In this document: one piece after another, positions 1 through 8,713 of the stretch
Position numbering within the stretch: the first letter of the stretch is position 1
Layout of the letters: every line of letters starts with the position of its first letter
NCBI RefSeq assembly: GCF_024757985.1
Contig: NZ_CP103289.1
Coordinates: 4,030,001 to 4,094,000, forward strand
Origin: Cellulomonas sp. NS3
Lineage (GTDB): Bacteria > Actinomycetota > Actinomycetes > Actinomycetales > Cellulomonadaceae
Direction of reading: 5' to 3'
Length of the DNA stretch: 64,000 nt
Notes under the pieces: model-generated
The model's input: only the letters and a program-made list of their open reading frames with translations
Told to the model about the DNA's origin: nothing
The model's database searches: none
Translations under genes and position numbers: made by a program

Positions 1-2106
1 ATCGCCGACCTCGCCGACGCGAGGGGCAAGATCTCGGCGTTCACCGAGTTCGGGCCCACGGGCGGCAAGCTCCGCGCGAACGGCGAGGGCGTCAACCTCG
101 ACTGGTTCACGGACCTGCTCGACGCGATCGAGGCCGACCCGAAGGCGTCGCGCAGCGCGTACATGCCGACGTGGGCGAACTTCGACCCGCTGCGCCCGGC
201 GATCCCCTACCCCGCGACGGGCGACCTGCCCGCGCACGAGATGCTGCCGGACTTCCAGGCGTTCGAGGCCGACCCGTTCAGCTTCTTCGCGGACGACCTC
301 GACCTCGCGGACGTCTACGGGCGGACGGTCGAGACCACCGAGCACGCGCCGTTCGCGCACGTCGTGACCCCGGCGGCCGGCCAGCGGATCACCGCCTCCC
401 CCGCCGTGGTCCGCGCCAAGCTCGTGGGCGGCGAGGCGACCGGCGCGTGGTTCACGGTCGACGACGACGACACGCGCCACCCGCTCGCGCTCGACAGCGA
501 CGGCTACCTCTCGGCCACCTGGACGCTCACGCCCGAACAGCTCGACAACAGCACGCACACCGTGCACGTGACGGTCGAGGTCGCCGGCTCCGAGCCGCTC
601 ACCGCGAGCTCGAAGGTCATCCTCGGCGCCCGCCCGGTGCTCGCGCCCGGGGTGGTCGACGACTTCGAGGGCTACGGCGACGACGAGGCCCTGCGCGCCG
701 AGTTCTCGACCGCGGGCGTCAACACGATCTCGCTCGAGACCGGGACCGTCGGCGGTGGCGACCAGGCGCTCCGGCTCGACTACGACTTCACGTCGCAGAC
801 CTACACCGGGATCATCAAGAAGTTCTCGGGCGACTGGACGCGGTTCTCCGACCTGTCGATCTGGGTGCGCCCGGACGGCTCCGACAACCGGATGGTGCTC
901 CAGCTCGTCGCCGACGGCGTCTCGTTCGAGGCGTACCCGTCGCTCGCCGGGACCGACGCGCAGGTCGTCACGATCCCGTTCGAGGACTGGCGCCCGGCAC
1001 CGTGGGACACGTCGAACGCGGACCGGCGGCTCACGCACGACGAGCTCGCGAAGATCACGCAGTTCAACGTCTACGTCAACGAGGAGCCCGCCGCCGGGGT
1101 GAAGGCCGGGAGCATCGTGTTCGACGAGATCCGCGCGACCGGCGTGGCGTCGTCCGGCTTCACCGACGTCACGGCGGAGCACCCGTACTTCGCGGAGATC
1201 GCCTGGGCGAAGCGTGCGGGGATCGCGACCGGCTGGCCCGACGGCACCTTCCGCCCCTCGGCGCGGCTGAGCCGCGAGGCGCTCGCCGCGTTCCTCCACC
1301 GGTACACCGACCCGGAGTTCGAGGCGCCCTCGACGGCCACGTTCAGGGACGTCCCGACGAGCCACGCGTTCTTCACCGAGATCGAGTGGCTCGCCTCGAC
1401 CGGTCTGCTCCCGGGCGACCCGTACCGGAAGTTCGGGCCGTCCGGCACCGTCTCCCGGGCCACGGTCGCGAGCATCCTCTACGCGCTCCGGGGCACCGAC
1501 GAGCTCCCCGAGCCCGGCACGCAGACGTTCAAGGACGTCACGCCGTCGCACCCGGACTGGGCCGCGATCGAGTGGGCCGCGGCCGCCGGCGTCACCACCG
1601 GCTACCCGAACGGCACCTTCAGGCCGAGCACGCCGATCACGCGGGAGGCCGTCGTCGCCTTCCTCCACCGGTACGACCGGCTGCCCGAGCCGCCCGTGGA
1701 GTCGGTCCCGCTGTTCGACTTCGCGGACGGCACCCAGGGCTGGACGGGCGCCGGACCCGTCGCGGCGGACGCGGGGCGGCTCGCGGTCACGAGCCCGGCC
1801 GGCGGCGGCTGGTTCGGGGTCGACGCGCCGCTCCCCGACCTCACCGGGCGCACCGAGATCCGGATGGACGTCGTCGAGACGGCCGGCGTCAACCCGAAGC
1901 TCGCGCTCAAGCTCGGCGGCGCCTGGCAGTGGTGCGAGACGGCCGAGGCCGGCTGGACGTCGGAGCCGCGCACCGGCGAGGACGCGCTCGTCTTCGACCT
2001 GACGACGCTCACCGCGGAGTGCGCGGCGATGCTCGACGACGTGCGCGGCTTCAACGTCTACCTCAACGAGGGTGGGCACGTCCTCGACACCGTCGAGGCG
2101 CGCTGA
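1..2106 (+). CDS. man26A: Surface-anchored GH26 beta-mannanase, 3' part (Man26A-like), 5' truncated
   Basis: The reading frame is open from base 1, so the gene starts outside the window; 701 residues are visible. Residues 1 to about 100 match the C-terminal end of a GH26 endo-beta-1,4-mannanase (FTEFGPTGGKLR, then YMPTWANF and HEMLPDFQAF). Next come an Ig-like domain (about 122-207), a beta-sandwich carbohydrate-binding module of the mannan-binding CBM23/CBM11-like type (about 208-382), three SLH repeats (about 386-435, 447-495, 508-560; each with an F(T/R/K)DV start and a GT(F/V)-type core), and a C-terminal beta-rich domain (571-701) that may be another binding module. The order GH26, binding module, SLH, C-terminal domain is that described for Cellulomonas fimi Man26A. 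SLH repeats imply non-covalent attachment to the cell wall, keeping mannan hydrolysis at the surface. The catalytic glutamates lie upstream of the window. Confidence 0.9.
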   Translation: MADLADARGKISAFTEFGPTGGKLRANGEGVNLDWFTDLLDAIEADPKASRSAYMPTWANFDPLRPAIPYPATGDLPAHEMLPDFQAFEADPFSFFADDLDLADVYGRTVETTEHAPFAHVVTPAAGQRITASPAVVRAKLVGGEATGAWFTVDDDDTRHPLALDSDGYLSATWTLTPEQLDNSTHTVHVTVEVAGSEPLTASSKVILGARPVLAPGVVDDFEGYGDDEALRAEFSTAGVNTISLETGTVGGGDQALRLDYDFTSQTYTGIIKKFSGDWTRFSDLSIWVRPDGSDNRMVLQLVADGVSFEAYPSLAGTDAQVVTIPFEDWRPAPWDTSNADRRLTHDELAKITQFNVYVNEEPAAGVKAGSIVFDEIRATGVASSGFTDVTAEHPYFAEIAWAKRAGIATGWPDGTFRPSARLSREALAAFLHRYTDPEFEAPSTATFRDVPTSHAFFTEIEWLASTGLLPGDPYRKFGPSGTVSRATVASILYALRGTDELPEPGTQTFKDVTPSHPDWAAIEWAAAAGVTTGYPNGTFRPSTPITREAVVAFLHRYDRLPEPPVESVPLFDFADGTQGWTGAGPVAADAGRLAVTSPAGGGWFGVDAPLPDLTGRTEIRMDVVETAGVNPKLALKLGGAWQWCETAEAGWTSEPRTGEDALVFDLTTLTAECAAMLDDVRGFNVYLNEGGHVLDTVEAR

Positions 2107-2128
2107 CCTCCCTCAGCACGTCCCCGCC

Positions 2129-2159
2129 GGGGCGTCGGTCCGCACCGGACCGGCGCCCC
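2129..2159. terminator. Bidirectional hairpin terminator
   Basis: The arms GGGGCGTCGGTCCG and CGGACCGGCGCCCC pair over 14 positions (one T-G wobble) around a CAC loop. The hairpin lies 22 bases after the mannanase stop and between convergent genes. There is no U tract, as is common in actinobacteria. Confidence 0.75.
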
Positions 2160-2204
2160 GGTCGTGCGGCGCGGGTCGCGCGTCGTGCGTTCGTGGGTCG
2201 CGCG

Positions 2205-3011
2205 TCAGAGCGGGAACGCCGCGTACACGTCCCGGATCTGCTCGACGGGCGCGGTCGCGCGGAAGACCGTCGTCCCGTTGGACCAGAGCGCGATCCCCGA
2301 GCCGTCGCCGGCGTCGACGATGGTGAACGTCCCGACGGGCTGCCCGTCGACCACGACCTCGCCGGTCTGCGGGAGCGGCGCCGGGGCGGTGGTCGCACCG
2401 GGCGACGGGCTCGCGGACGCGTCCGCGGGGATGCCGGCCGGGAGCCCGGTCGCCAGCGCCGCGAGCTGCGCGGCGGCCTCCTCGGGCGTCTCCCACTGAC
2501 CGGACTGCACGACGACCTGCGCCGTCCCGCCGTCCGAGTAGGTCTCGGTGTAGGCCTCGAGCGCACCGGCGGCGGTCCACGCGTCCTCGGGGCCCGACGA
2601 CGCGAGCGCGTACTGCAGCACCGAGGGCGGCAGGGCCGCGGCGAACGCCGTCGTCGACGCGCGGGCGACGGGCTGCGCGGTCGGCGTCGGCGGCGCGAGC
2701 GTCACCGTCTCCGCGGCGGGCGCGGCCCCCGGCTCGTCGTCGCCGCCGGTGAGCACCGCGATCAGGACGCCCCCGACCACGACCACCGCGGCCACGGCAC
2801 CGCCGACCAGCAGCAGCCTGCGGCGGCGCGCGTCCGCGTCGACCGCGGGCTCCGGGTCGCCCGGTCCCGGGCGGGCGTCCCCCTGCGGGAGCGGCGCGCC
2901 CGGCGTCCCGGCCTCGGGCCGGCCCGGGGTGGGCGCCGTCCAGCCGGTGGACGACGGCGGCGGCTGCGGCAGGTTGCGCCGCGGCTCGCCGGTGGGTCCG
3001 GTGTGGCTCAT
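2205..3011 (-). CDS. Membrane-anchored protein with proline-rich N-terminus, unknown function
   Basis: This 268-residue protein has a proline/glycine-rich cytoplasmic N-terminus (about 1-60), a basic RRRR stop, one hydrophobic helix (about 64-87), and an extracytoplasmic domain of about 180 residues. The exported part contains a segment with alternating beta strands and a short Pro/Ser/Thr insert, and ends in VYAAFPL. The N-in topology with a single helix suggests a membrane-tethered outer domain. No enzyme motif is visible. It is divergent from radA and converges on the mannanase. Similar one-helix proteins are common in actinobacteria; I do not recognise a named family. Confidence 0.75.
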   Translation of the reverse strand: MSHTGPTGEPRRNLPQPPPSSTGWTAPTPGRPEAGTPGAPLPQGDARPGPGDPEPAVDADARRRRLLLVGGAVAAVVVVGGVLIAVLTGGDDEPGAAPAAETVTLAPPTPTAQPVARASTTAFAAALPPSVLQYALASSGPEDAWTAAGALEAYTETYSDGGTAQVVVQSGQWETPEEAAAQLAALATGLPAGIPADASASPSPGATTAPAPLPQTGEVVVDGQPVGTFTIVDAGDGSGIALWSNGTTVFRATAPVEQIRDVYAAFPL

Positions 3012-3165
3012 GGACGTCTCCCCTGCTGCGCGATCGGCCCCGCGGCGTCGCGCAGGTCGGTGTCGACCGGCAGCCTACTGGCGCGCCCGGCGCGGTCGTC
3101 GCACGGTGGCGCCGGTGTGCTCCGCGCGCGGCGGCGCGTCGGGCGGGCGTGTGGGTGGCGACGTC

Positions 3166-3171
3166 TAGCGT
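3166..3171 (+). promoter_or_regulatory. Putative -10 (TAGCGT) giving leaderless radA mRNA
   Basis: TAGCGT sits 7 bases before the ATG at 3179, so transcription should begin at or next to the start codon. There is no Shine-Dalgarno sequence. This favours the start at 3179 over the upstream in-frame ATG at 3149, which lies before this box. Confidence 0.5.
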
Positions 3172-3178
3172 GCCCGCC

Positions 3179-4675
3179 ATGACCTCCTCGACCGTCCGGC
3201 GCACCGCCTCCGGCTCCGCCGGCACGTCGACCGCCGGGCGGTCGTCCCGCACGCCCCGGCCCGGGTACCGCTGCTCGGAGTGCGGGTGGACGACGGCGAA
3301 GTGGGCCGGCCGGTGCGGGGAGTGCCAGGCGTGGGGCAGCGTCACCGAGGACGCCGGACCGGGTGGTGGCGCGCCGCGCACCTCGGTCGTCTCGCCGGCG
3401 CGCAACCCCGCGCGGCCGATCGCGGAGATCGACGTCGAGGCGAGCCGGGCCCGGCCCACGGGCGTCGACGAGCTCGACCGCGTGCTCGGCGGCGGGCTCG
3501 TGCCGGGTGCCGTCGTGCTGCTCGCCGGCGAGCCGGGCGTGGGCAAGTCGACCCTGCTGCTCGACGTGGCCTGCCGCGTCGCGCGCGGGACCGAGGGACC
3601 GGACGCCGAGCGACCGGGTGCCGGGGGCGAGCCCTCGGGGCGCCGGGTGCTCTACGTGACCGGGGAGGAGTCGGCCGGCCAGGTGCGGCTGCGTGCGGAG
3701 CGCATCGGCGCGCTCGACCCCGGGCTGCTGCTCGCCGCCGAGACGGACCTCGGCACGGTCCTCGGGCACATCGAGCACGTCGCACCCGACCTGCTCGTGC
3801 TCGACTCGGTGCAGACGATCGCCTCCGCGGCGGTCGAGGGCACCGCAGGCGGCGTCAGCCAGGTCCGCGAGGTCGCGGCGGCGCTCATCGCGGCCGCGAA
3901 GGAGCGGGACCTGCCGGTCGTGCTCGTCGGCCACGTGACCAAGGACGGCTCGGTCGCCGGGCCGCGCACGCTCGAGCACCTCGTCGACGTCGTGTGCCAG
4001 TTCGAGGGCGACCGCCACTCGCGCCTGCGCCTGCTGCGCGCGACCAAGAACCGCTTCGGCCCGACGGACGAGGTCGGCTGCTTCGACCTGTCGGAGTCCG
4101 GCATCGTCGGGCTCGCGGACCCGAGCGGGCTGTTCGTCTCGCACGAGCGCCACCACGTCCCGGGGACGTGCGTGACCGTGACGCTCGAGGGGCGCCGGCC
4201 CCTCGCGACCGAGATCCAGGCGCTCGTCGCCCCGAGCATGCTCGCGAACCCGCGCCGCACGACGAGCGGGGTCGACGCGAGCCGGCTCGCGATGGTCCTC
4301 GCGGTGCTCCAGCGACGTGTCGGTGCGCGGCTCGCCGACCAGGACGTCTACGTCTCGACCGTCGGGGGCGCCCGGGTGGTCGAGCCGTCCGCCGACCTCG
4401 CGCTGGCCCTCGCGACGGCGAGCTCCCGCGAGAACGTCGCGCTCCCGCGCGGGCTCGTCGCGCTCGGCGAGGTCGGGCTCGCGGGCGAGCTGCGGCCGGT
4501 GACCGGGGTCCTGCGCCGGCTGTCCGAGGCGGCCCGGCTCGGCTTCGTGCGCGCGGTCGTCCCGGCCGGCTCGATCGAGCCCGGCACCGCCCCCGCGGGG
4601 ATCGAGCTGCTCGAGGTGGCCGACCTCGCGGAGGCGGTCCGGGCCACGGGCGTCGCGGGAGACCGCCGCACGTGA
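3179..4675 (+). CDS. radA: DNA repair protein RadA
   Basis: RadA is a RecA-like ATPase that drives branch migration during recombinational repair. The 498-residue product has an N-terminal C4 zinc finger ([20 protein letters not shown], about residues 25-45), a Walker A motif GEPGVGKST (about 117-125), a Walker B strand ending LLVLDSVQT, the RadA-specific KNRFG motif (about 290), and a C-terminal Lon-protease-like domain with [13 protein letters not shown]. Length is slightly above the usual 450-480 because of a Ser/Thr-rich N-terminus. It lies 101 bases upstream of disA, a conserved gene order in many Gram-positives, where RadA and DisA both act at stalled or branched DNA. Confidence 0.96.
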   Translation: MTSSTVRRTASGSAGTSTAGRSSRTPRPGYRCSECGWTTAKWAGRCGECQAWGSVTEDAGPGGGAPRTSVVSPARNPARPIAEIDVEASRARPTGVDELDRVLGGGLVPGAVVLLAGEPGVGKSTLLLDVACRVARGTEGPDAERPGAGGEPSGRRVLYVTGEESAGQVRLRAERIGALDPGLLLAAETDLGTVLGHIEHVAPDLLVLDSVQTIASAAVEGTAGGVSQVREVAAALIAAAKERDLPVVLVGHVTKDGSVAGPRTLEHLVDVVCQFEGDRHSRLRLLRATKNRFGPTDEVGCFDLSESGIVGLADPSGLFVSHERHHVPGTCVTVTLEGRRPLATEIQALVAPSMLANPRRTTSGVDASRLAMVLAVLQRRVGARLADQDVYVSTVGGARVVEPSADLALALATASSRENVALPRGLVALGEVGLAGELRPVTGVLRRLSEAARLGFVRAVVPAGSIEPGTAPAGIELLEVADLAEAVRATGVAGDRRT

Positions 4676-4763
4676 GCCTGCAGGAGGTGTCGGCGCCCGC
4701 AGTCACCCGTCCGGACGCACCCGCCCCACGCGTGGCCTTCACCTCGTCACCACCCGGGCCGCG

Positions 4764-4769
4764 TAGGAT
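4764..4769 (+). promoter_or_regulatory. Putative -10 (TAGGAT) giving leaderless disA mRNA
   Basis: TAGGAT lies 7 bases upstream of the GTG start at 4777 with no ribosome binding site between. This suggests disA has its own promoter within the radA-disA gap and a leaderless message. Confidence 0.5.
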
Positions 4770-4776
4770 CGCGCGC

Positions 4777-5856
4777 GTGCCCACCACTCCGTCGCCGGAC
4801 GACCTCCTGCGGACCACGCTCGCCGCGGTCGCGCCGGGCGGCGAGCTGCGCGACGGTCTCGAGCGCATCCTCCGGGGGCGCACCGGCGCGCTGATCGTCC
4901 TCGGTCACGACGCCACCGTCGAGTCGATCTGCTCGGGCGGCTTCGTGCTCGACGTCGAGTTCTCCTCGACCCGCCTGCGCGAGCTCGCCAAGATGGACGG
5001 CGCGATCGTCGTCGACCACGACGTCTCGCACATCGTGCGCGCCGCGGTCCAGCTCCTGCCCGACTCGACCATCGAGACCACCGAGTCCGGCACCCGCCAC
5101 CGCACCGCCGAGCGGGTCGCGAAGCAGACCGGCTTCCCCGTCATCTCGGTCTCGGCGTCGATGCGGATCGTCGCGCTGTACGTCGGCGGCCTGCGGCACG
5201 TGCTCGAGGACTCGAACACGATCCTGTCCCGCGCGAACCAGGCGCTCGCGACGCTCGAGCGCTACAAGTCGCGCCTCGACGAGGTCAGCGGCACGCTCTC
5301 GGCGCTCGAGATCGAGGACCTCGTGACGGTGCGCGACGTCTCCGCGGTGGTGCAGCGCCTCGAGATGGTCCGGCGCATCTCCGAGGAGATCGAGGGCTAC
5401 GTCGTGGAGCTCGGTACCGACGGGCGCCTGCTCGCGCTCCAGCTCGACGAGCTGACCGGCGGCATCGGCTCCGACCGCGAGCTCGTCACGCGCGACTACA
5501 TCGACCTGCGCAAGGACCGCGACGAGGCCGGCGTCCAGGCCGCGCTCGCCGACCTCGACTCGACCGAGCTCCTCGACCTCGCGCACATCGCGCGGGTCCT
5601 CGGGCTGCCCGGCGGCGGGGACACCCTCGACGCCGCGGTCGGCCCGCGCGGCTACCGCCTGCTGTCGAAGGTCCCGCGCCTCCCCGTGGCGATCGTCGAC
5701 CGGCTCGTCGGGCACTTCGGCGGCCTGCAGAAGCTCCTCGCGGCCGGCATCGACGACCTCATGACGGTCGACGGGGTCGGCGAGCAGCGGGCGCGTGCCG
5801 TGCGCGAGGGGCTCTCGCGTCTCGCCGAGTCGAGCATCCTCGAGCGCTACGTCTGA
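4777..5856 (+). CDS. disA: DNA integrity scanning diadenylate cyclase DisA
   Basis: DisA condenses two ATP into cyclic di-AMP and slows when bound to branched DNA. The product is 359 residues, the family's normal length (358-360). The DAC domain (about 10-150) carries the catalytic DGA motif in KMDGAIVVD (about 74-76) and the RHR motif in GTRHRTAER (about 107-109). A helical linker follows, then a C-terminal RuvA-like helix-hairpin-helix domain with [16 protein letters not shown] near 340. The GTG start is chosen because DAC homology begins shortly after it and a promoter box lies just upstream. Downstream is a repeat array, not another gene of the operon. Confidence 0.96.
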   Translation: MPTTPSPDDLLRTTLAAVAPGGELRDGLERILRGRTGALIVLGHDATVESICSGGFVLDVEFSSTRLRELAKMDGAIVVDHDVSHIVRAAVQLLPDSTIETTESGTRHRTAERVAKQTGFPVISVSASMRIVALYVGGLRHVLEDSNTILSRANQALATLERYKSRLDEVSGTLSALEIEDLVTVRDVSAVVQRLEMVRRISEEIEGYVVELGTDGRLLALQLDELTGGIGSDRELVTRDYIDLRKDRDEAGVQAALADLDSTELLDLAHIARVLGLPGGGDTLDAAVGPRGYRLLSKVPRLPVAIVDRLVGHFGGLQKLLAAGIDDLMTVDGVGEQRARAVREGLSRLAESSILERYV

Positions 5857-5892
5857 TCTGGGCCTCCCGGACCGCGCGGTCGGACCTGCTCG

Positions 5893-6023
5893 CGTCGCTC
5901 GGCTGACGCGTCCTGACCTGTACTGCACGCATCGCTCGGCTCACGCGTCCCGACCTGCGCTGCACGCGTCGCTCGGCTCACGGTCCTGGCCTGCACGCAT
6001 CGCTCGCCTCGCGCGTCCGGACC
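5893..6023. repeat. Imperfect 37-bp tandem repeat, about 3.6 copies
   Basis: Copies at 5893-5929, 5930-5966 (37 bases each), 5967-5997 (31, with 6 bases lost) and 5998-6023 (partial) share the core TCGCTCGGCT(C/G)ACG and a TGCACG end. The array fills the gap between convergent disA and the gene at 6065. No spacers separate the copies. Confidence 0.85.
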
Positions 6024-6064
6024 CGCGTCTCGAGCGCCCACCACCCGTCGGCGCCCGCCGGCCG

Positions 6065-6676
6065 TCACTCCAGCACGAACACCACGGGGGCCGGGGCGAT
6101 CGGACCGAGCGTGAGCGCCGCGGAGTAGGTGCCGGGCTGCGCCGCCGGCTGGTCGGCCGGGCAACCCTCCGCGGAGCGCACGCGCTGCCACTGGAGCTGG
6201 GTCGTGTCGGCCGTCCCCGGCGCGAGCAGGATCTCGCGGGCCTGCGTCTCGGGGCCCGCGCAGTCCCGGCTGGACCAGATGCGGTCCGCCCCGGACATGA
6301 TGACGATCTCGCGCTGCGCCTCGCCGACGTCGATCAGGCAGGGCGCCGGCCCGTCGTTGGAGAGCGCGACCGTGAGGGTCGGGATCGCGCCGGCGGCGTA
6401 GCTCGTGCCGTCCGCGGTGAGCGTGAGGCCGAGCGTCTGCGGGTCGCACGCCCGGGGTGTCGCGTCGTCCTCCTCCGCGGGCTCGGTGGTACCGGTCGCG
6501 GGGGCGGCGTCCTGGCCCGGGTCGGCGCCGGCCCCGTCGTCGGGCGAGGCGCCACCCCGTCCCACCAGGACCCAGACGACCACGGCGACGAGAACGAGCG
6601 GGATCCCGACGACCACGAGCCGCCGGAACCAGTACACGCGTGCGGGCAGCGGCCCCGCCGGCTTGAGCACACCCAT
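6065..6676 (-). CDS. Membrane-anchored extracytoplasmic protein, unknown function
   Basis: This 203-residue protein has a short basic N-terminus, one hydrophobic helix (about 18-43: RRLVVVGIPLVLVAVVVWVL), an acidic Pro/Thr/Glu linker and an exported domain. That domain begins CDPQTLGLTLTADG and contains two further cysteines that could form disulfides. Its beta-rich pattern (LTVALSNDGPAPCLIDVG) resembles small Ig-like domains of actinobacterial DUF4232-type proteins, but that assignment is weak. The start ATG at 6676 is supported by GGAGGGG eight bases upstream. The much longer open frame beyond this start is antisense to mutY and is discounted. Confidence 0.75.
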   Translation of the reverse strand: MGVLKPAGPLPARVYWFRRLVVVGIPLVLVAVVVWVLVGRGGASPDDGAGADPGQDAAPATGTTEPAEEDDATPRACDPQTLGLTLTADGTSYAAGAIPTLTVALSNDGPAPCLIDVGEAQREIVIMSGADRIWSSRDCAGPETQAREILLAPGTADTTQLQWQRVRSAEGCPADQPAAQPGTYSAALTLGPIAPAPVVFVLE

Positions 6677-6859
6677 GGGCCAACCCCTCCGTGTGGCGCG
6701 CACCCGGCGAGCGGAGTGGGGGTCCGTCGGGGCGCGGTGCCCCCACGCTACCGACGGAACCGGCGTGCGCCGCCGAGCGGTCCCGGCACGTCGCGAACCG
6801 GACAAACCCGGAGCCCGGGCCCGCCCCGGCGTGTCCGCCGGGCAGGAGAGGATGTCCGC

Positions 6860-7771
6860 GTGACCCACGACCCCGGCCTGCCCCTGGTCCCCCGGGTGCT
6901 CGACTGGTTCGCGGAGAACGCACGGGACCTGCCGTGGCGTGCGCCGGACCGGACCGCGTGGGGGGTCCTCGTCAGCGAGGTCATGCTCCAGCAGACCCCG
7001 GTGGTGCGCGTCGAGCCGGCGTGGCGCGCGTGGATGTCCGCGTGGCCGGAGCCGGCGGACCTCGCCGCGGCGAGCACCGCGGACGTGCTGCGCGCGTGGG
7101 ACCGGCTGGGCTACCCCCGGCGGGCGCTGCGGCTCCAGGAGTGCGCGCGCGCGGTCGTCACGCGCCACGGCGGCACGGTGCCGACCGGCGAGGCCGAGCT
7201 GCTCGCGCTCCCCGGCGTCGGCAGCTACACGGCCGCGGCGGTGCGGGCCTTCGCGTACGGGCGCCGGTCGGTCGTGCTCGACACGAACGTGCGCCGGGTG
7301 CTCGCGCGCACCGCGGCCGGCGCGGCGCTCCCCGGTCCCTCGCAGACGGTCGCGGAGGTGCGCCTCGCGGAGTCGCTCGTGCCCGCCGACGACGCGACCG
7401 CCGCACGCTGGGCGGCCGCGTCGATGGAGCTCGGCGCGCTCGTCTGCACCGCGCGGAGCCCGCGCTGCGACGCCTGCCCGGTCGCGGACCTGTGCGTGTG
7501 GCGGGCGGTGGGCTACCCGGCCGACGTGCACGCGTCCCGGCGGCGGACGCAGGGGTTCGCCGGGACGGACCGCCAGGTGCGGGGACGGGTCATGGCGCTG
7601 CTGCGCTCGGCGCTCGAGCCGGTGCCGCTCGACGAGGTCGAGGCGGTGTGGCCGGATCGCGCGCAGCTCACGCGCTGCGTCGAGGGGCTCGTCGGGGACG
7701 GGCTGGTCGCGGCCGTGCCGCACCCGGGCGGCCCGGACGCCGGTCCCCCGACGTACCGGCTGCCGCACTGA
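6860..7771 (+). CDS. mutY: A/G-specific adenine DNA glycosylase MutY
   Basis: MutY removes adenine mispaired with 8-oxoguanine. The 303-residue product has LPWR and the helix containing VMLQQTPV near the N-terminus (catalytic Glu in SEVMLQQ), a helix-hairpin-helix LPGVGSYTAAAVRAFAYG (about 115-132), the catalytic Asp in VLDTNVRRVL, and a [4Fe-4S] loop with C-x6-C-x2-C-x5-C spacing (CTARSPRCDACPVADLC, about 196-212). It is shorter than E. coli MutY because the C-terminal NUDIX-like 8-oxoG recognition domain is reduced, as in other actinobacteria. GTG start; AGGAGAGGAT upstream can be read as a ribosome binding site or a -10 box. Confidence 0.95.
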   Translation: MTHDPGLPLVPRVLDWFAENARDLPWRAPDRTAWGVLVSEVMLQQTPVVRVEPAWRAWMSAWPEPADLAAASTADVLRAWDRLGYPRRALRLQECARAVVTRHGGTVPTGEAELLALPGVGSYTAAAVRAFAYGRRSVVLDTNVRRVLARTAAGAALPGPSQTVAEVRLAESLVPADDATAARWAAASMELGALVCTARSPRCDACPVADLCVWRAVGYPADVHASRRRTQGFAGTDRQVRGRVMALLRSALEPVPLDEVEAVWPDRAQLTRCVEGLVGDGLVAAVPHPGGPDAGPPTYRLPH

Positions 7772-7910
7772 CGCCGACGGAAGCCTGGCGCACCGGCGTC
7801 CGCCGCCGCGCCGACGCCGGGCGGGTCCGGCGGCCGCCCGGCCGGGCCGGGACGGCGACGCGTCACCGGTCCGCGAGCGTACGTCCGTGCGGCGCGGACG
7901 CCCTGGCGCC

Positions 7911-8450
7911 TCAGTCGAGCTCGACCAGCATCCGCGTGTTGCCGAGCGTGTTCGGCTTGACCCGCGCGAGGTCGAGGAACTCGGCGACGCCGTCGTCGTG
8001 GGAGCGGAGCAGCTCGGCGTAGACGTCGGGCGTCACGGGCGTCCCGTCGATCACGTGGAAGCCGTGCGCCGCGAAGAAGTCGACCTCGAAGGTCAGGCAG
8101 AACAGCCGCCGCAGCCCGAGGTCGCGGGCCCGCTCGACGAGAGCGTCGAGCAGCGCGTGCCCGACCCCCCGCCCGCGCCACGACCGGTCGACGGCGAGCG
8201 TGCGGATCTCGGCGAGGTCCTGCCACATGACGTGCAGCGCGCCGCACCCGACGACGGCGGCCGGCTCCCCGGGCGCCGTCCCCGCGGGCGCGGCCGCCTC
8301 CGCCACGACGAACTCCTGCACGGCCTCGTAGTACCCGACCCACTCCTTGGCCAGGAGGATCCGCTCGGACGCGTACGGCTCGACGAGGTCACGGATGGCC
8401 CGGACGTCGGCGGGGCGTGCGGGGCGCACGCGGAGGGCAGGCTCGGTCAC
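7911..8450 (-). CDS. argA: Amino-acid N-acetyltransferase (N-acetylglutamate synthase, Rv2747 type)
   Basis: This is a 179-residue GNAT protein. It has the acetyl-CoA loop RGRGVGHAL following the strand IRTLAVD, and the C-terminal signature LARVKPNTLGNTRM that marks short actinobacterial ArgA enzymes. These acetylate L-glutamate (or glutamine) with acetyl-CoA as the first step of arginine synthesis, without the kinase-like domain of classical ArgA. It is convergent with mutY and divergent from the c-di-GMP gene. The start is GTG at 8450, six bases downstream of a TAGGTT box. Confidence 0.9.
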   Translation of the reverse strand: MTEPALRVRPARPADVRAIRDLVEPYASERILLAKEWVGYYEAVQEFVVAEAAAPAGTAPGEPAAVVGCGALHVMWQDLAEIRTLAVDRSWRGRGVGHALLDALVERARDLGLRRLFCLTFEVDFFAAHGFHVIDGTPVTPDVYAELLRSHDDGVAEFLDLARVKPNTLGNTRMLVELD

Positions 8451-8456
8451 GCGCCC

Positions 8457-8462
8457 AACCTA
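8457..8462 (-). promoter_or_regulatory. Putative -10 (TAGGTT) for leaderless argA mRNA
   Basis: On the minus strand TAGGTT precedes the argA GTG by six bases, with no Shine-Dalgarno sequence. The rest of the 263-base gap to the next gene is very GC-rich with short direct repeats and no other clear signal. Confidence 0.45.
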
Positions 8463-8713
8463 CCGACGCCGCGCCGGGTGGCCCGACCGGCGGCTGCCCG
8501 ACCGGCGGCGCACCGGCCCGCCCGGCGGCCGGCGGCGCGCCGGCCCGCCCGACGGCTGGGCAGTCGGCGCGCCCGCGGGACGGACCCGCGGCTCCGTCGG
8601 CGACGCCCCCGACGCCTCACGTCGGGCGACGACGTGCCGATGTGCGGGGTGCAGTGCCCCGCGCCGCCGGACGTCGCCGTCCGGCTGCCCCCGCCGAGCG
8701 CACAGAGGTCGCC

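Noticed and set aside
5893-6023. Possible CRISPR or tRNA-like repeats
   Set aside because: No spacers and no cloverleaf; plain degenerate tandem repeat.
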